DNA of 64,000 bases from Bacteroidia bacterium. GTDB lineage: Bacteria > Bacteroidota > Bacteroidia > J057. The stretch lies in the NCBI GenBank assembly GCA_030430575.1, contig JAUIKF010000018.1, positions 62,001 to 126,000 of the forward strand, in the 5' to 3' direction. Each line of letters begins with the position of its first letter. Positions within the stretch are counted from its first letter, which is position 1. The position numbers were made by a program, and so were the translations under genes. The notes below the pieces were generated by a model. It worked only from the letters and a program-made list of their open reading frames with translations. It made no database searches and was not told the DNA's origin. This document shows positions 8,559 to 16,170 of this stretch, piece by piece.

Positions 8559-10106
8559 TTGCAAGGAAACAAACCTTCGGGTAATTTAAAACTGGAAGCC
8601 AAGCCTTTGACTCCCTGGCAAAAAAGCAGCTTCAGTCCATTTCTGGTTCTGAATGTACTCAGCATGCTAGTGGTACTGAATGGATTAGCAATCCTGTTAG
8701 CACTGCCTTTTGCCATTTATTATGGCGAGGGGAGCAGTCTGGCTATCATGACAACGGGGCTCAGTTCGAGTCTGTTGGGTCTGGGGGGGTGGCTATTGAC
8801 ACGTCATTCGCACAAGCAAGAGCTGCGCAAGCGTGATGGCTACCTGATTGTGACGCTAGGGTGGGTGATTATGTCACTTATTGGGGCGATGCCTTATGTG
8901 GTGAGCGGGGCCATCCCAAGCTATACAAATGCTTTTTTTGAAAGCATGTCGGGCTTTACAACGACTGGGGCGAGTATTTTGGGGGAGCAAATAGAAGCCC
9001 TTCCCAAGGGCTTACACTTCTGGCGGGCCATGACGCATTGGATAGGAGGCATGGGCATTATCGTGTTGACGATTGCCATATTGCCTTTCCTGGGAATTGG
9101 CGGAATGCAGCTCTACGCGGCAGAAGCGCCAGGGCCTACGCCCGACAAATTGACCCCTCGCATCAAAGAAACAGCGAAGCGGTTGTGGATTCTGTATGTA
9201 GCGCTGACGGGGCTGGAGGTCATCTTGCTCATGCTAGGAGATATGACATTTTTTGATGCGATCTGTCACTCGATGTCGACCCTTTCCACAGGGGGATTTT
9301 CGACTCGGCAGGCCAGCATGGGCGCTTTCTCTCCCTATCACCAATATGTGGTGATCTTCTTTATGTTTTGGGCGGGGAATAACTTTGTGCTGACGTACGC
9401 TGCCCTCCGAAGGAAGTCCCTTATACTATGGAAAACCGAGGAGTTTCGATTGTATTTTTTGGTGGTCCTTGGGCTAATAATGGTCGTAACGGGCTTTGTC
9501 TATTGGGGAGAATATGTAGGCAAATCGGCTACTCTCAGCTTCGAACAGGCATTCAGAGATGCCAGTTTCCAAGTCCTAGCCATTATCACCACGACGGGAT
9601 TTGGCACAGCGGACTTCACTGCCTGGGGATCATTTCTGATGCTGCTATTTTTTGTACTGATGTTTGTTGGAGCCAATGCAGGCTCCACCAGTGGCGGAAT
9701 TAAGCTGGTGAGATGGGCCGTCATCCTAAAAAACAGCCACCTGGAACTGAAGCGACAACTTCACCCCAAAGCCATTATGCTGGTTCGATTTAACGGAAAA
9801 TCCGTTTCGGATGAGTTGGTCTCTCGCATCAAAGCCTTTCTCCTTATCTTCCTGTTTATCTTTGTTGCGGGCACCTTTGTGATGTCCCTGATGGGCCTGG
9901 ACTTCATCTCTGCCCTTGGGTCAGTCGCTGCCTGTCTCGGCAATATAGGCCCAGGAATCGGCATCGTAGGGCCTGGAGATAGCCTCAATTTTGCTCAGCT
10001 CCCAGATGGAGGGAAATGGTTTCTTTCCTTTCTGATGCTGCTAGGGAGGTTGGAGCTGTTCACGGTGCTGATATTGATCACGCCGTTTTTCTGGCGGAAG
10101 AATTAG
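8559..10106 (+). CDS. trkH: TrkH-family potassium uptake channel subunit
   Basis: A 515-residue integral membrane protein of the Trk/Ktr K+ transporter family. The four pore-loop signatures appear in order: GFTTTGAS, STLSTGGFST, TTTGFGTADF and ACLGNIGPGIG, each providing the filter glycine. The reading frame opens with TTG at 8559; no ATG precedes the first membrane helix (SPFLVLNVLSMLVVLNGLA), so a TTG start is the simplest choice and the exact start is uncertain. A regulatory TrkA/KtrA partner is not adjacent, so it is presumably elsewhere. The gene is divergent from the secreted protein at 4465-8487 and shares its short upstream region. Confidence 0.93.
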   Translation: MQGNKPSGNLKLEAKPLTPWQKSSFSPFLVLNVLSMLVVLNGLAILLALPFAIYYGEGSSLAIMTTGLSSSLLGLGGWLLTRHSHKQELRKRDGYLIVTLGWVIMSLIGAMPYVVSGAIPSYTNAFFESMSGFTTTGASILGEQIEALPKGLHFWRAMTHWIGGMGIIVLTIAILPFLGIGGMQLYAAEAPGPTPDKLTPRIKETAKRLWILYVALTGLEVILLMLGDMTFFDAICHSMSTLSTGGFSTRQASMGAFSPYHQYVVIFFMFWAGNNFVLTYAALRRKSLILWKTEEFRLYFLVVLGLIMVVTGFVYWGEYVGKSATLSFEQAFRDASFQVLAIITTTGFGTADFTAWGSFLMLLFFVLMFVGANAGSTSGGIKLVRWAVILKNSHLELKRQLHPKAIMLVRFNGKSVSDELVSRIKAFLLIFLFIFVAGTFVMSLMGLDFISALGSVAACLGNIGPGIGIVGPGDSLNFAQLPDGGKWFLSFLMLLGRLELFTVLILITPFFWRKN

Positions 10107-10113
10107 TACCGTA

Positions 10114-10130
10114 TGTAAAAAAATTTTACA
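10114..10130. terminator. AT-rich hairpin between convergent genes
   Basis: TGTAAAA (10114-10120) and TTTTACA (10124-10130) form a 7-bp stem with a 3-base loop, eight bases after the TrkH stop and before the convergent gene end at 10161. It may serve as a weak terminator in both directions. Confidence 0.4.
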
Positions 10131-10160
10131 CACAATAATTAGGGGGGCAGTTCCTTTTGA

Positions 10161-10832
10161 TTACTTATTTGCAAACCAAACTACATAATCTCTTAGCAAT
10201 TCATAATTGCTAGAACTCTCATCAGTTGCCTCTAAATTACATATTGGAGAAATTACAGACCCCATTTCATATTTGCCAATTCCGAATATCCCATACTTCT
10301 CATCATAATCATCTAGGTCTAAGAGTTTTATTTTTGTTCCAATTTTCAAGCCTCCCCTTTCATATTCTGCCACTTCAACTTCAAAGGGAAAGTCTAAATT
10401 TTCATTTAAATATTCTTCCCATTTTTGATATAATCCATGGTAGTCCGATGTGTCTATTCCTTTAAATATCTCCGCATACATCTGATCTTTTTCCATCACT
10501 TCATAAAAGTCTATCCAATAAATTTTTGACGCTAAATCCGCTTCCTCCTTAGCTGTGTGGAGTCTTTTATTGGCCCCTTCTAATTCATCAATTGAAATAT
10601 TCATTAATTCATGGTCGTATCCCTGACTAATGATATCATGTAAATATTGATATGGAGTTTCGAGAAGTGTTTGAATATCCCATTCAATTTCAATAATTCC
10701 AGTCTCTGTATAGATTTTAGTGACTTTTCCTTGCCATCCACTCATAAGCTGGTAGTCAAAATCAGGGGCCTTAATGCCTTCCTTTACTTTCACATGGGTT
10801 CCTAATTGAAGGGTGGAAATATCTAAACTCAT
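10161..10832 (-). CDS. Unknown protein with two SH3/KOW-like halves
   Basis: About 223 residues, no signal peptide, acidic. I place the start at the ATG at 10832 (MSLDISTLQLGTHVKVKEG); another ATG lies two codons earlier. The N-terminal third (GTHVKVKEG, GWQGKVTKIYTETGIIEIEW) reads like a small SH3/KOW-type barrel. The C-terminal part has the pattern LDFPFEVEVAE, then GLKIGTKIKLLDLDDYDEKYGIFGIG and ICNLEATDESSSNYELLRDYVVWFANK, which resembles loosely annotated calcium-binding/SH3 proteins in other bacteria. The linker is helical and charged. The function is unknown to me; the barrel assignments are inference. Confidence 0.75.
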   Translation of the reverse strand: MSLDISTLQLGTHVKVKEGIKAPDFDYQLMSGWQGKVTKIYTETGIIEIEWDIQTLLETPYQYLHDIISQGYDHELMNISIDELEGANKRLHTAKEEADLASKIYWIDFYEVMEKDQMYAEIFKGIDTSDYHGLYQKWEEYLNENLDFPFEVEVAEYERGGLKIGTKIKLLDLDDYDEKYGIFGIGKYEMGSVISPICNLEATDESSSNYELLRDYVVWFANK

Positions 10833-10935
10833 GTACAATGATTATTTTTAACTGGATTTTTGGCAAAAATGCGAATTTAGATCTGAAAAAAGACGAACTA
10901 CTCGTGTGAAAAAAATCCAAAACGGAGCAGTTCAT

Positions 10936-11049
10936 CTACTCAATATTAGGATTGGAATTGGATATAAGCAAGGCTTTGGCCAATTTAGGATCGTATTGCG
11001 TCACAATTTCAGTCAGGTAAGGAAGGATGAAATTGTTAATTGATTCTAC
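10936..11049 (-). pseudogene. C-terminal remnant of an unidentified gene
   Basis: Leftward, a 37-codon open stretch reads NNFILPYLTEIVTQYDPK and then LAKALLISNSNPNIE before TAG at 10938-10936. It has normal protein-like composition but no start codon, because an in-frame stop lies just upstream next to the dispersed palindrome at 11074-11130. It looks like the tail of a deleted gene. The parent family was not recognised. Confidence 0.4.
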
Positions 11050-11073
11050 CTAGTTACCTTAATCCATAACATT

Positions 11074-11130
11074 CACCACAGATTACACAGATTAAAGAAA
11101 AGAATCCGTGGAAATCTGTGAATCCGTGGT
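11074..11130. repeat. Dispersed CACAGATT palindrome, copy 1
   Basis: Left arm ACCACAGATTACACAGATT and right arm AATCTGTGAATCCGTGGT form an imperfect hairpin. The same family recurs at 32300-32366 and 51701-51765. It sits just downstream of the propeller-lipoprotein gene. Confidence 0.85.
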
Positions 11131-11142
11131 TACGCTTCTTGC

Positions 11143-12327
11143 CTATTGCCAAGGACCTTCCTTGGTAACGGTAATAAAGGATTTCTCCTCATACCGAAAT
11201 AGCCCTCCCCAGCCGCCGAGCCAAAATCGTCCTTCTTGGTCTTCTAAAATGCTCAGGATCCCATTGGTGGGAAGACCTTCCTCCTTATATAGATTGGTAA
11301 AGGAATTTCCATCGTAAGAGAAGACCCCGTGATTCTCGGCAGCGAACCATATATCGCCCCTTTTGTCTTCATAAAAACCGCTGATTTCAATTCCGTCAAT
11401 CACGCCGTCTTGGGTATAGTTGGTAAATGATTTTCCACCTGTCTTGAGCGTTCGACTGAGCTCACGCCGAAGTCTTGCCGAAGGATCAAATTTACTTACC
11501 CCGCCAAACATGGTCCCTATCCAAATATTTCCTTTGGTATCTTCCATCATCCCACTGACATTATTATCAGGAAGTCCGTCTTTCTTTGTCAAATGTGAAA
11601 ACTTTCCTGTTGAGGGATTGTATTGGCAAATGCCCATTCCGTCCGTACCAAACCAAAGGGTTCCCTCTCGATCTTCTAGGATGCTTGAGATCCGATCAGG
11701 AGATAGGATGATATTAGGACTGTCTACTTTTGCTTGTGGGATGGGAAAAGGGGTGAACATTTTCTCCCCCGCTATATGCGCTTTGGAAGGATCAAACTGA
11801 TAAACCCCTTCTATCGTACCGACCCAAAATATCCCCTTACGATCTATGATTAAGCTCCAAATTTCACTTTCATGCAATCCTTCTCCCTGGGCATAATTGG
11901 TAAATGAATGGCCATCAAACTGAGTGAGCCCTCCATACGTGCCGAACCATATATTGCCAGCGTTGTCCTCTACAATTCCTGTTACCCTTCCCATACCGAC
12001 GCCGTCGTCTTCATCAAAATAGGCCAGCGTATCTCCATCATATCGCATGATGCCAAAGTGGTTGGTGGCAAACCAGAGATCACCCCTTGAGTCTTGAAAG
12101 ATATTGCGGACCCACGCACATATCTGTCCATCGATGAAGAATAAGTCTTCGATCCATCCCCTATTTTGGGTAGGGAGTTGACTGCCCGATGCTGAAGTAT
12201 CTTGGGAAATAGGAACGGAATCGGCCGCGCTGTTTTGGGGCACATGGGTTTTATGTGGCCCGTTGCATGCAATCATAAAAAGAGCCACTAAGACATAAGT
12301 CAATAGGGAAATGCTTAAGTATTTCAT
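11143..12327 (-). CDS. Regulator-propeller (Reg_prop) lipoprotein
   Basis: About 394 residues. I start it at the ATG at 12327, giving the lipoprotein signal MKYLSISLLTYVLVALFMIAC with lipobox FMIAC; upstream ATGs would bury that signal. Seven motifs of the type DLWFATNHFGIMRYDG, NIWFGTYGGLTQFDG, TLWFGTDGMGICQYNP, DIWFAAENHGVFSYDG and RFWLGGWGGLFRYEE are spaced evenly, enough for a closed seven-blade propeller. Such repeats usually form the periplasmic sensor of hybrid two-component kinases; here there is no kinase or DNA-binding part. It is probably an envelope-anchored binding protein. It follows the small lipoprotein gene by 20 bases and is likely co-transcribed with it. Confidence 0.88.
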   Translation of the reverse strand: MKYLSISLLTYVLVALFMIACNGPHKTHVPQNSAADSVPISQDTSASGSQLPTQNRGWIEDLFFIDGQICAWVRNIFQDSRGDLWFATNHFGIMRYDGDTLAYFDEDDGVGMGRVTGIVEDNAGNIWFGTYGGLTQFDGHSFTNYAQGEGLHESEIWSLIIDRKGIFWVGTIEGVYQFDPSKAHIAGEKMFTPFPIPQAKVDSPNIILSPDRISSILEDREGTLWFGTDGMGICQYNPSTGKFSHLTKKDGLPDNNVSGMMEDTKGNIWIGTMFGGVSKFDPSARLRRELSRTLKTGGKSFTNYTQDGVIDGIEISGFYEDKRGDIWFAAENHGVFSYDGNSFTNLYKEEGLPTNGILSILEDQEGRFWLGGWGGLFRYEEKSFITVTKEGPWQ

Positions 12328-12347
12328 TTGTTTCGGAACACTCATGA

Positions 12348-12893
12348 TTAACACAGCCATTTCTCAATTCTCAATACCCCTGATTCATACTTGATAATGA
12401 ACGGGACTTGTTCCAGTGTACACTTCGGCTCTATGGTGAATACGAATTTACCACGCACCTCAAAATCATCTTCTGACAAGATCGTTAATGGATATTCATA
12501 TTTTGTATCTACGCTTACCCAATTCACTAGGCCATTCACATATGGATGTGGATCTATTTCCGCTTTTGAACGCGGGGTTTCAGTGAAATTTTCTCCTAAC
12601 ATCACATGGTCATTTTCTTGTAAGTCGATGGTGAATCGTCCTTTAAAACCCGTGGTCGAAAAAGGAGAGACATAAAAACTCCCCCCAAACAATTCCATCA
12701 TCGCAACCAGGGTGTATTGTTTTTTATTGCCTTTTTCTATGGTAAAGGAAAGCTCATAAGGATTGCTCAAGGCTGCTTCCCTATCTGTTAAGGGAACGTC
12801 GTACATGCTCACACTTCGTGTGAGGGGAGTTGATTGTTTTTGTGTGCAACCAATCACGAGGGATAGTAGGCAAAAGGCGATAATGCTTTTCAT
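12348..12893 (-). CDS. Unknown lipoprotein, 181 residues
   Basis: The signal MKSIIAFCLLSLVIGC has a typical lipobox (LVIGC), so the protein is probably lipid-anchored in the envelope. The mature part alternates beta strands (YELSFTIEKGNKKQYTLVAM, KGRFTIDLQENDHVML, RGKFVFTIEPKC) and ends in a cysteine, with a second cysteine in EPKCTL. I do not recognise the family. It lies between another lipoprotein gene and the propeller lipoprotein, with gaps of 61 and 20 bases, which suggests one leftward operon. Confidence 0.8.
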   Translation of the reverse strand: MKSIIAFCLLSLVIGCTQKQSTPLTRSVSMYDVPLTDREAALSNPYELSFTIEKGNKKQYTLVAMMELFGGSFYVSPFSTTGFKGRFTIDLQENDHVMLGENFTETPRSKAEIDPHPYVNGLVNWVSVDTKYEYPLTILSEDDFEVRGKFVFTIEPKCTLEQVPFIIKYESGVLRIEKWLC

Positions 12894-12954
12894 AGGTATA
12901 GTATATTGTTTTGATGGGGGTTTTTCATTTTATCCTGATAGCTCACAATTTCCT

Positions 12955-13887
12955 TTAATCATAGATCATAATATTTCTCTCACTCAGCTCTTTCACTTTT
13001 TTAAACCAGTCGTTCCAACCTACTTTCTGTGCTTCAATGTCTTCGCCATAGGGACCTGCAACGACATACAATTGGGTACCAGTGGAACCTTCCCTTCCCA
13101 ACAGCAGAAACTTTTCCGCATAGTGATCCCCCTCAAAATTGTAATCAACCTGGATATATAAATTTCTCCAAAGCGCTGTTACCATTCCGGTATTCATCCT
13201 TCTATCAGGGGCATAATTGAAGTGAACCTTAGCATTGGCTTTCAGCCCTGGTTCTGTATAGGCATTTTCATCGAACACTTCCTCCGATGACTTCTCATAT
13301 GTCAGGCTGATAATGGTCTTCCAAATTTTCTCACTGGAAGCGTAGATCTCCGCATCAAAGAATACAAAAGGCGTCCCGCCCAATTTGTCCACTTCATCAT
13401 CTGAGAGAAAGGTTACCTCTCCCAGAAAGGCAGAGCCATTTCCTCCATTCAAGTAGCGAAACCCCACAATTGTATCCTTATCAGCCACCACTGCTTGAAT
13501 GACAATGACTAGTTCATTTTTTTGGGTGTATTCAGAATAGTACCGTGCCACCCTTGGCATGGTCATATCTAATGGGCTTGCATGGGGAAATTTTTGTGGA
13601 TCAAAGTACAACAGGGAAGTGCCGTTTTGGGTTTCCTCTTTTGTAGGCAAACGATCATTCACCACAGGCACCTGCGCCAATTCTTGGAGGTCAACAGGCG
13701 GGAATCCCCGCAGGTTATCAGGACAAGACCAGCCTCCATATGGGTGCTTTGTAGCATACTTAGGTTTTAGGGGGTACTCCACCGTGATGGGAGATTCTAC
13801 CCTATGGGTGAAATCCGCTTGTTGGCTGCATGATGTCCCCAGCATGCAACAGGCGAGAAGGAGGGAAAAGATGAGTTTTTTAAGCAT
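12955..13887 (-). CDS. Unknown lipoprotein, 310 residues
   Basis: The N-terminus MLKKLIFSLLLACCMLGTSC is a lipoprotein signal with lipobox LGTSC. The mature protein is beta-rich with aromatic clusters (PYGGWSCPDNLRGFPPVD, TIVGFRYLNGGNGSAFLGEV, RNLYIQVDYNFEGDHYAEKF). No catalytic motif or known family was recognised. It sits 69 bases beyond the TonB-C-like gene and 61 bases before another lipoprotein gene, so it probably belongs to the same leftward transcript. It is an envelope protein of unknown role. Confidence 0.8.
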   Translation of the reverse strand: MLKKLIFSLLLACCMLGTSCSQQADFTHRVESPITVEYPLKPKYATKHPYGGWSCPDNLRGFPPVDLQELAQVPVVNDRLPTKEETQNGTSLLYFDPQKFPHASPLDMTMPRVARYYSEYTQKNELVIVIQAVVADKDTIVGFRYLNGGNGSAFLGEVTFLSDDEVDKLGGTPFVFFDAEIYASSEKIWKTIISLTYEKSSEEVFDENAYTEPGLKANAKVHFNYAPDRRMNTGMVTALWRNLYIQVDYNFEGDHYAEKFLLLGREGSTGTQLYVVAGPYGEDIEAQKVGWNDWFKKVKELSERNIMIYD

Positions 13888-13956
13888 AATAATTTTCTGC
13901 TAAGCCCTATGGTATTCACAAGGCCAGTTCTTAAATAAAAAAATCTCCCTTATTAG

Positions 13957-14775
13957 TTAGCAACCATCCACTCCAAAGAAAAACACAAACTCCTGGTCGA
14001 CGTTTTCTCCTGCGGCATTGGTCGCTGGGTTCCATTTTTCTGGCATATTGTTGACCAAATCGATCAGCACTTCATCTAAGGCCTCATAACCCGATGTGGA
14101 TTCAAGGTTCACGTATTTAATCGTGCCATCTTTTGTGACAGTGAAATGCACCCTGCCAGCCTGGAGTTTACCTTGTTCCACAAAGGCTGTAGCTGCTTTG
14201 CTGCTTTCCTTTAGATAGGAGATCAGTGCGTCATAGCCACCAGCGTATTCGGCTTCTTTTTCTGGGACTACGGTTAAGTAGTAGTTGAATTCAAATTCGT
14301 CATTGGGATGATCCCTTAATCCTTCCGGCCCTTCCCCTTTTCTTTTCCCCTTACCCCTTAGGTAGAAGTTAGATGAATAGTCAATGGACTTCAACAACTT
14401 GATTTGGTCAGCATTGAGCACTTCATTATCTCCCATTGCAGCTGTTTCCCCGCCATTGTGGAGGAAAGCGACCCTCATATCAAGAAAGGACACCTTGTCC
14501 CATTCTGCTGACGTGGGGACGATGTCAACAACCGTTTTCGCACGGTGCAAATCGTCCTTGGTGATGGTGGCATTAAACCTAGAGTCGACATTATATACAA
14601 TGTCAATATCCGCCTGGATACGAAAGACATTTGTAGAGACTTGTTCGGCATAGGCTGTTTTTACACACGCCACCTCTTGGTGACTCGCATCCGTTTTGTT
14701 CCAATTCACATATCCAAAAGTAGTAATCCCAAAGGCCATAAGGGCAGCGCAAAGAATGAATAAGTTCTTTTTCAT
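13957..14775 (-). CDS. TonB-C-like exported protein, partner of divergent regulator
   Basis: 272 residues. Residues about 5-22 (FILCAALMAFGITTFGYV) are a signal peptide or membrane anchor. The C-terminal part (about 205-270) reads GRVHFTVTKDGTIKYVNLES, then LVNNMPEKWNPATNAAG and a final strand QEFVFFFG, the pattern of the TonB C-terminal fold. There is no proline-rich spacer as in true TonB, so energy transduction is unlikely; a periplasmic interaction domain is more plausible. The gene is divergent from the membrane-anchored winged-helix regulator at 14910 and shares an operator-like repeat region with it, so it is probably a target or a signal input of that regulator (inference). Confidence 0.82.
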   Translation of the reverse strand: MKKNLFILCAALMAFGITTFGYVNWNKTDASHQEVACVKTAYAEQVSTNVFRIQADIDIVYNVDSRFNATITKDDLHRAKTVVDIVPTSAEWDKVSFLDMRVAFLHNGGETAAMGDNEVLNADQIKLLKSIDYSSNFYLRGKGKRKGEGPEGLRDHPNDEFEFNYYLTVVPEKEAEYAGGYDALISYLKESSKAATAFVEQGKLQAGRVHFTVTKDGTIKYVNLESTSGYEALDEVLIDLVNNMPEKWNPATNAAGENVDQEFVFFFGVDGC

Positions 14776-14834
14776 ATCTGATTTTTTTAGTGATTAATTT
14801 CTACCAAATATACCGCAGACCGCTGCCTCAAGGC

Positions 14835-14872
14835 GTAAATCAAGTGTAAATTAATGTAAATCTTGTGTAAAA
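14835..14872. promoter_or_regulatory. Four phased GTAAA direct repeats (operator candidate)
   Basis: GTAAAT begins at 14835, 14846 and 14856, and GTAAAA begins at 14867, so the spacings are 11, 10 and 11 bases, one helical turn each. This is the arrangement expected for OmpR-type winged-helix proteins binding head-to-tail. It lies between the two divergent genes at 13957 and 14910. Confidence 0.65.
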
Positions 14873-14897
14873 CATTTCTAATTGTATCAGAATCCAA

Positions 14898-14905
14898 TAG
14901 TTTTG
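14898..14905 (+). promoter_or_regulatory. TAnnTTTG -7 element of the winged-helix gene
   Basis: TAGTTTTG matches the Bacteroidota -7 consensus exactly and ends four bases before the ATG at 14910, which predicts a leaderless transcript. A matching TTG at the usual distance upstream was not found. Confidence 0.5.
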
Positions 14906-14909
14906 TGAT

Positions 14910-15809
14910 ATGCGCCTTCATCCTATCCTATACCTTATATTTGCCTTGGCGAGCATCCTGTTAGCGACTTCGGCGAGTCAGGCTCAAATGCCTCAAAGCG
15001 ACCAACGCTTGGAGGTAGCCTTAAGGATGATTGGCCATCAGATACTTCTCAATGCAGGGGACAGTACCTCTCGTGTATTGCCCGTTGAGAAAGAGGACGG
15101 GCATTACAAGATTCAGTTTGACACTGAATTTCAGTTCCAGCCAGAAGAACTGGTTGAAACAGTGAATCGGGTCATTCAGGAAACGGCCATGGGCGGCAGC
15201 TATATTTTGGAAGTAAAGGAATGTACAGCAGGCGAAGTGGTCTATAGCTACCAAGTGGGCAACTTGATTTTTCCCGATGTTACGCCTTGTAAATCGAGGT
15301 CACAACCTCTGGGCTGTTACAGCTTGGTGTTCACCCCGTGGCACTCTGAAAGTCAATTTGGCTTATCCAATTCCGCTACCGATGACACCCTGGCAAATAC
15401 CTCTCCTAAGGCCACTCAAATGGCCTATCCCATCATCGCCATTCTGATTGCCTCTATGATCGGGATGTTCGTCGTTTTTCGGAAAAAACGACTTCAAATG
15501 AAGCGCGACCCCAACGTGATTACGCTAGGCGATTACCACTTTGACACCCGGAACACGGAGTTGGTATTTGGCAAGCAACGCATAGAACTGACCAGCAAAG
15601 AAGCCGATTTGCTGATGCTGCTCTGTGACGCTGTCAATACCACCATCGAGCGAGAAGTCATGCTCCACAGGGTATGGGGAGACGAAGGCGACTATGTAGG
15701 GCGGACCCTAGATGTCTTCATCTCAAAACTGCGCAAGAAGCTTGAGGCTGATCCCAAGGTGAAGATTGTCAATATTCGAGGGGTGGGGTATAAGTTGGTG
15801 GTGGGGTAG
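14910..15809 (+). CDS. Membrane-anchored winged-helix regulator, periplasmic sensor N-terminus
   Basis: 299 residues: signal peptide (1-26), periplasmic domain (about 27-170) with three cysteines C105, C127 and C136, one membrane helix (172-190, AYPIIAILIASMIGMFVVF), basic RKKR stop-transfer, and a C-terminal OmpR/PhoB-type winged helix (about 204-298: ELTSKEADLLMLLC, HRVWGDEG, RTLDVFISKLRKKLEADP, NIRGVGYKLVVG). There is no receiver domain, so signal passes across the membrane in one chain, as in ToxR/CadC but with the order of domains reversed. The winged helix closely resembles that of the response regulator at 49316-50005. It is divergent from a TonB-C-like gene and probably controls that promoter region. 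Confidence 0.9.
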   Translation: MRLHPILYLIFALASILLATSASQAQMPQSDQRLEVALRMIGHQILLNAGDSTSRVLPVEKEDGHYKIQFDTEFQFQPEELVETVNRVIQETAMGGSYILEVKECTAGEVVYSYQVGNLIFPDVTPCKSRSQPLGCYSLVFTPWHSESQFGLSNSATDDTLANTSPKATQMAYPIIAILIASMIGMFVVFRKKRLQMKRDPNVITLGDYHFDTRNTELVFGKQRIELTSKEADLLMLLCDAVNTTIEREVMLHRVWGDEGDYVGRTLDVFISKLRKKLEADPKVKIVNIRGVGYKLVVG

Positions 15810-16170
15810 GGTTCTGTTGCAGGTTGGCTAACGTATTTTGGTTGGTTAGACATATGCATTTTGCCATTGTGAGGCTATACTCATTCTATTTATTGTATCT
15901 ACCATATTTTTCTATACACCATATTGTGTGTACTCCAGCTACAATTTAGAAAATATCGCCAAATAGCCTAAATCCTTCAAACAGCAATCCCCCCCTTCAG
16001 TCAAGCGTCTTTTCATGCTCAAACAAATCGTCTGATAGCACTTGATTGCTTGCCAAATCATGGTAGATATGCACTCATTTGGCGAACTATAAATTTATAT
16101 CTCGCCAAACACCCCATAAAAGCATACGATTTGGCGAGATATAATTCTCTTTTTCACTCAATTTCCCCTA
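15810..16170. other. Convergent intergenic region with TTTGGCGA palindromes
   Basis: No gene is visible. The octamer TTTGGCGA or its complement occurs at 15956-15963, 16078-16085, 16102-16109 and 16130-16137; the last two are inside a perfect 15-bp inverted repeat. The region separates the ends of the winged-helix gene and the FtsX-like permease gene. Confidence 0.6.
16095..16144. repeat. Perfect 15-bp inverted repeat around TTTGGCGA
   Basis: TTATATCTCGCCAAA (16095-16109) and TTTGGCGAGATATAA (16130-16144) are exact complements separated by 20 bases. An overlapping palindrome with TATAAATTTATA at its centre extends left to 16078. It could act as a terminator for the two convergent genes or be a dispersed palindromic element. 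Confidence 0.8.

Larger units (their letters stand above)
10833..11142. other. Intergenic: gene remnant and dispersed palindrome
   Basis: This stretch holds a short leftward coding remnant (10936-11049), a hairpin GAACT.CTC/GAG.AGTTC near 10888-10934, and the CACAGATT-type palindrome at 11074-11130. I see no complete gene. Confidence 0.5.
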
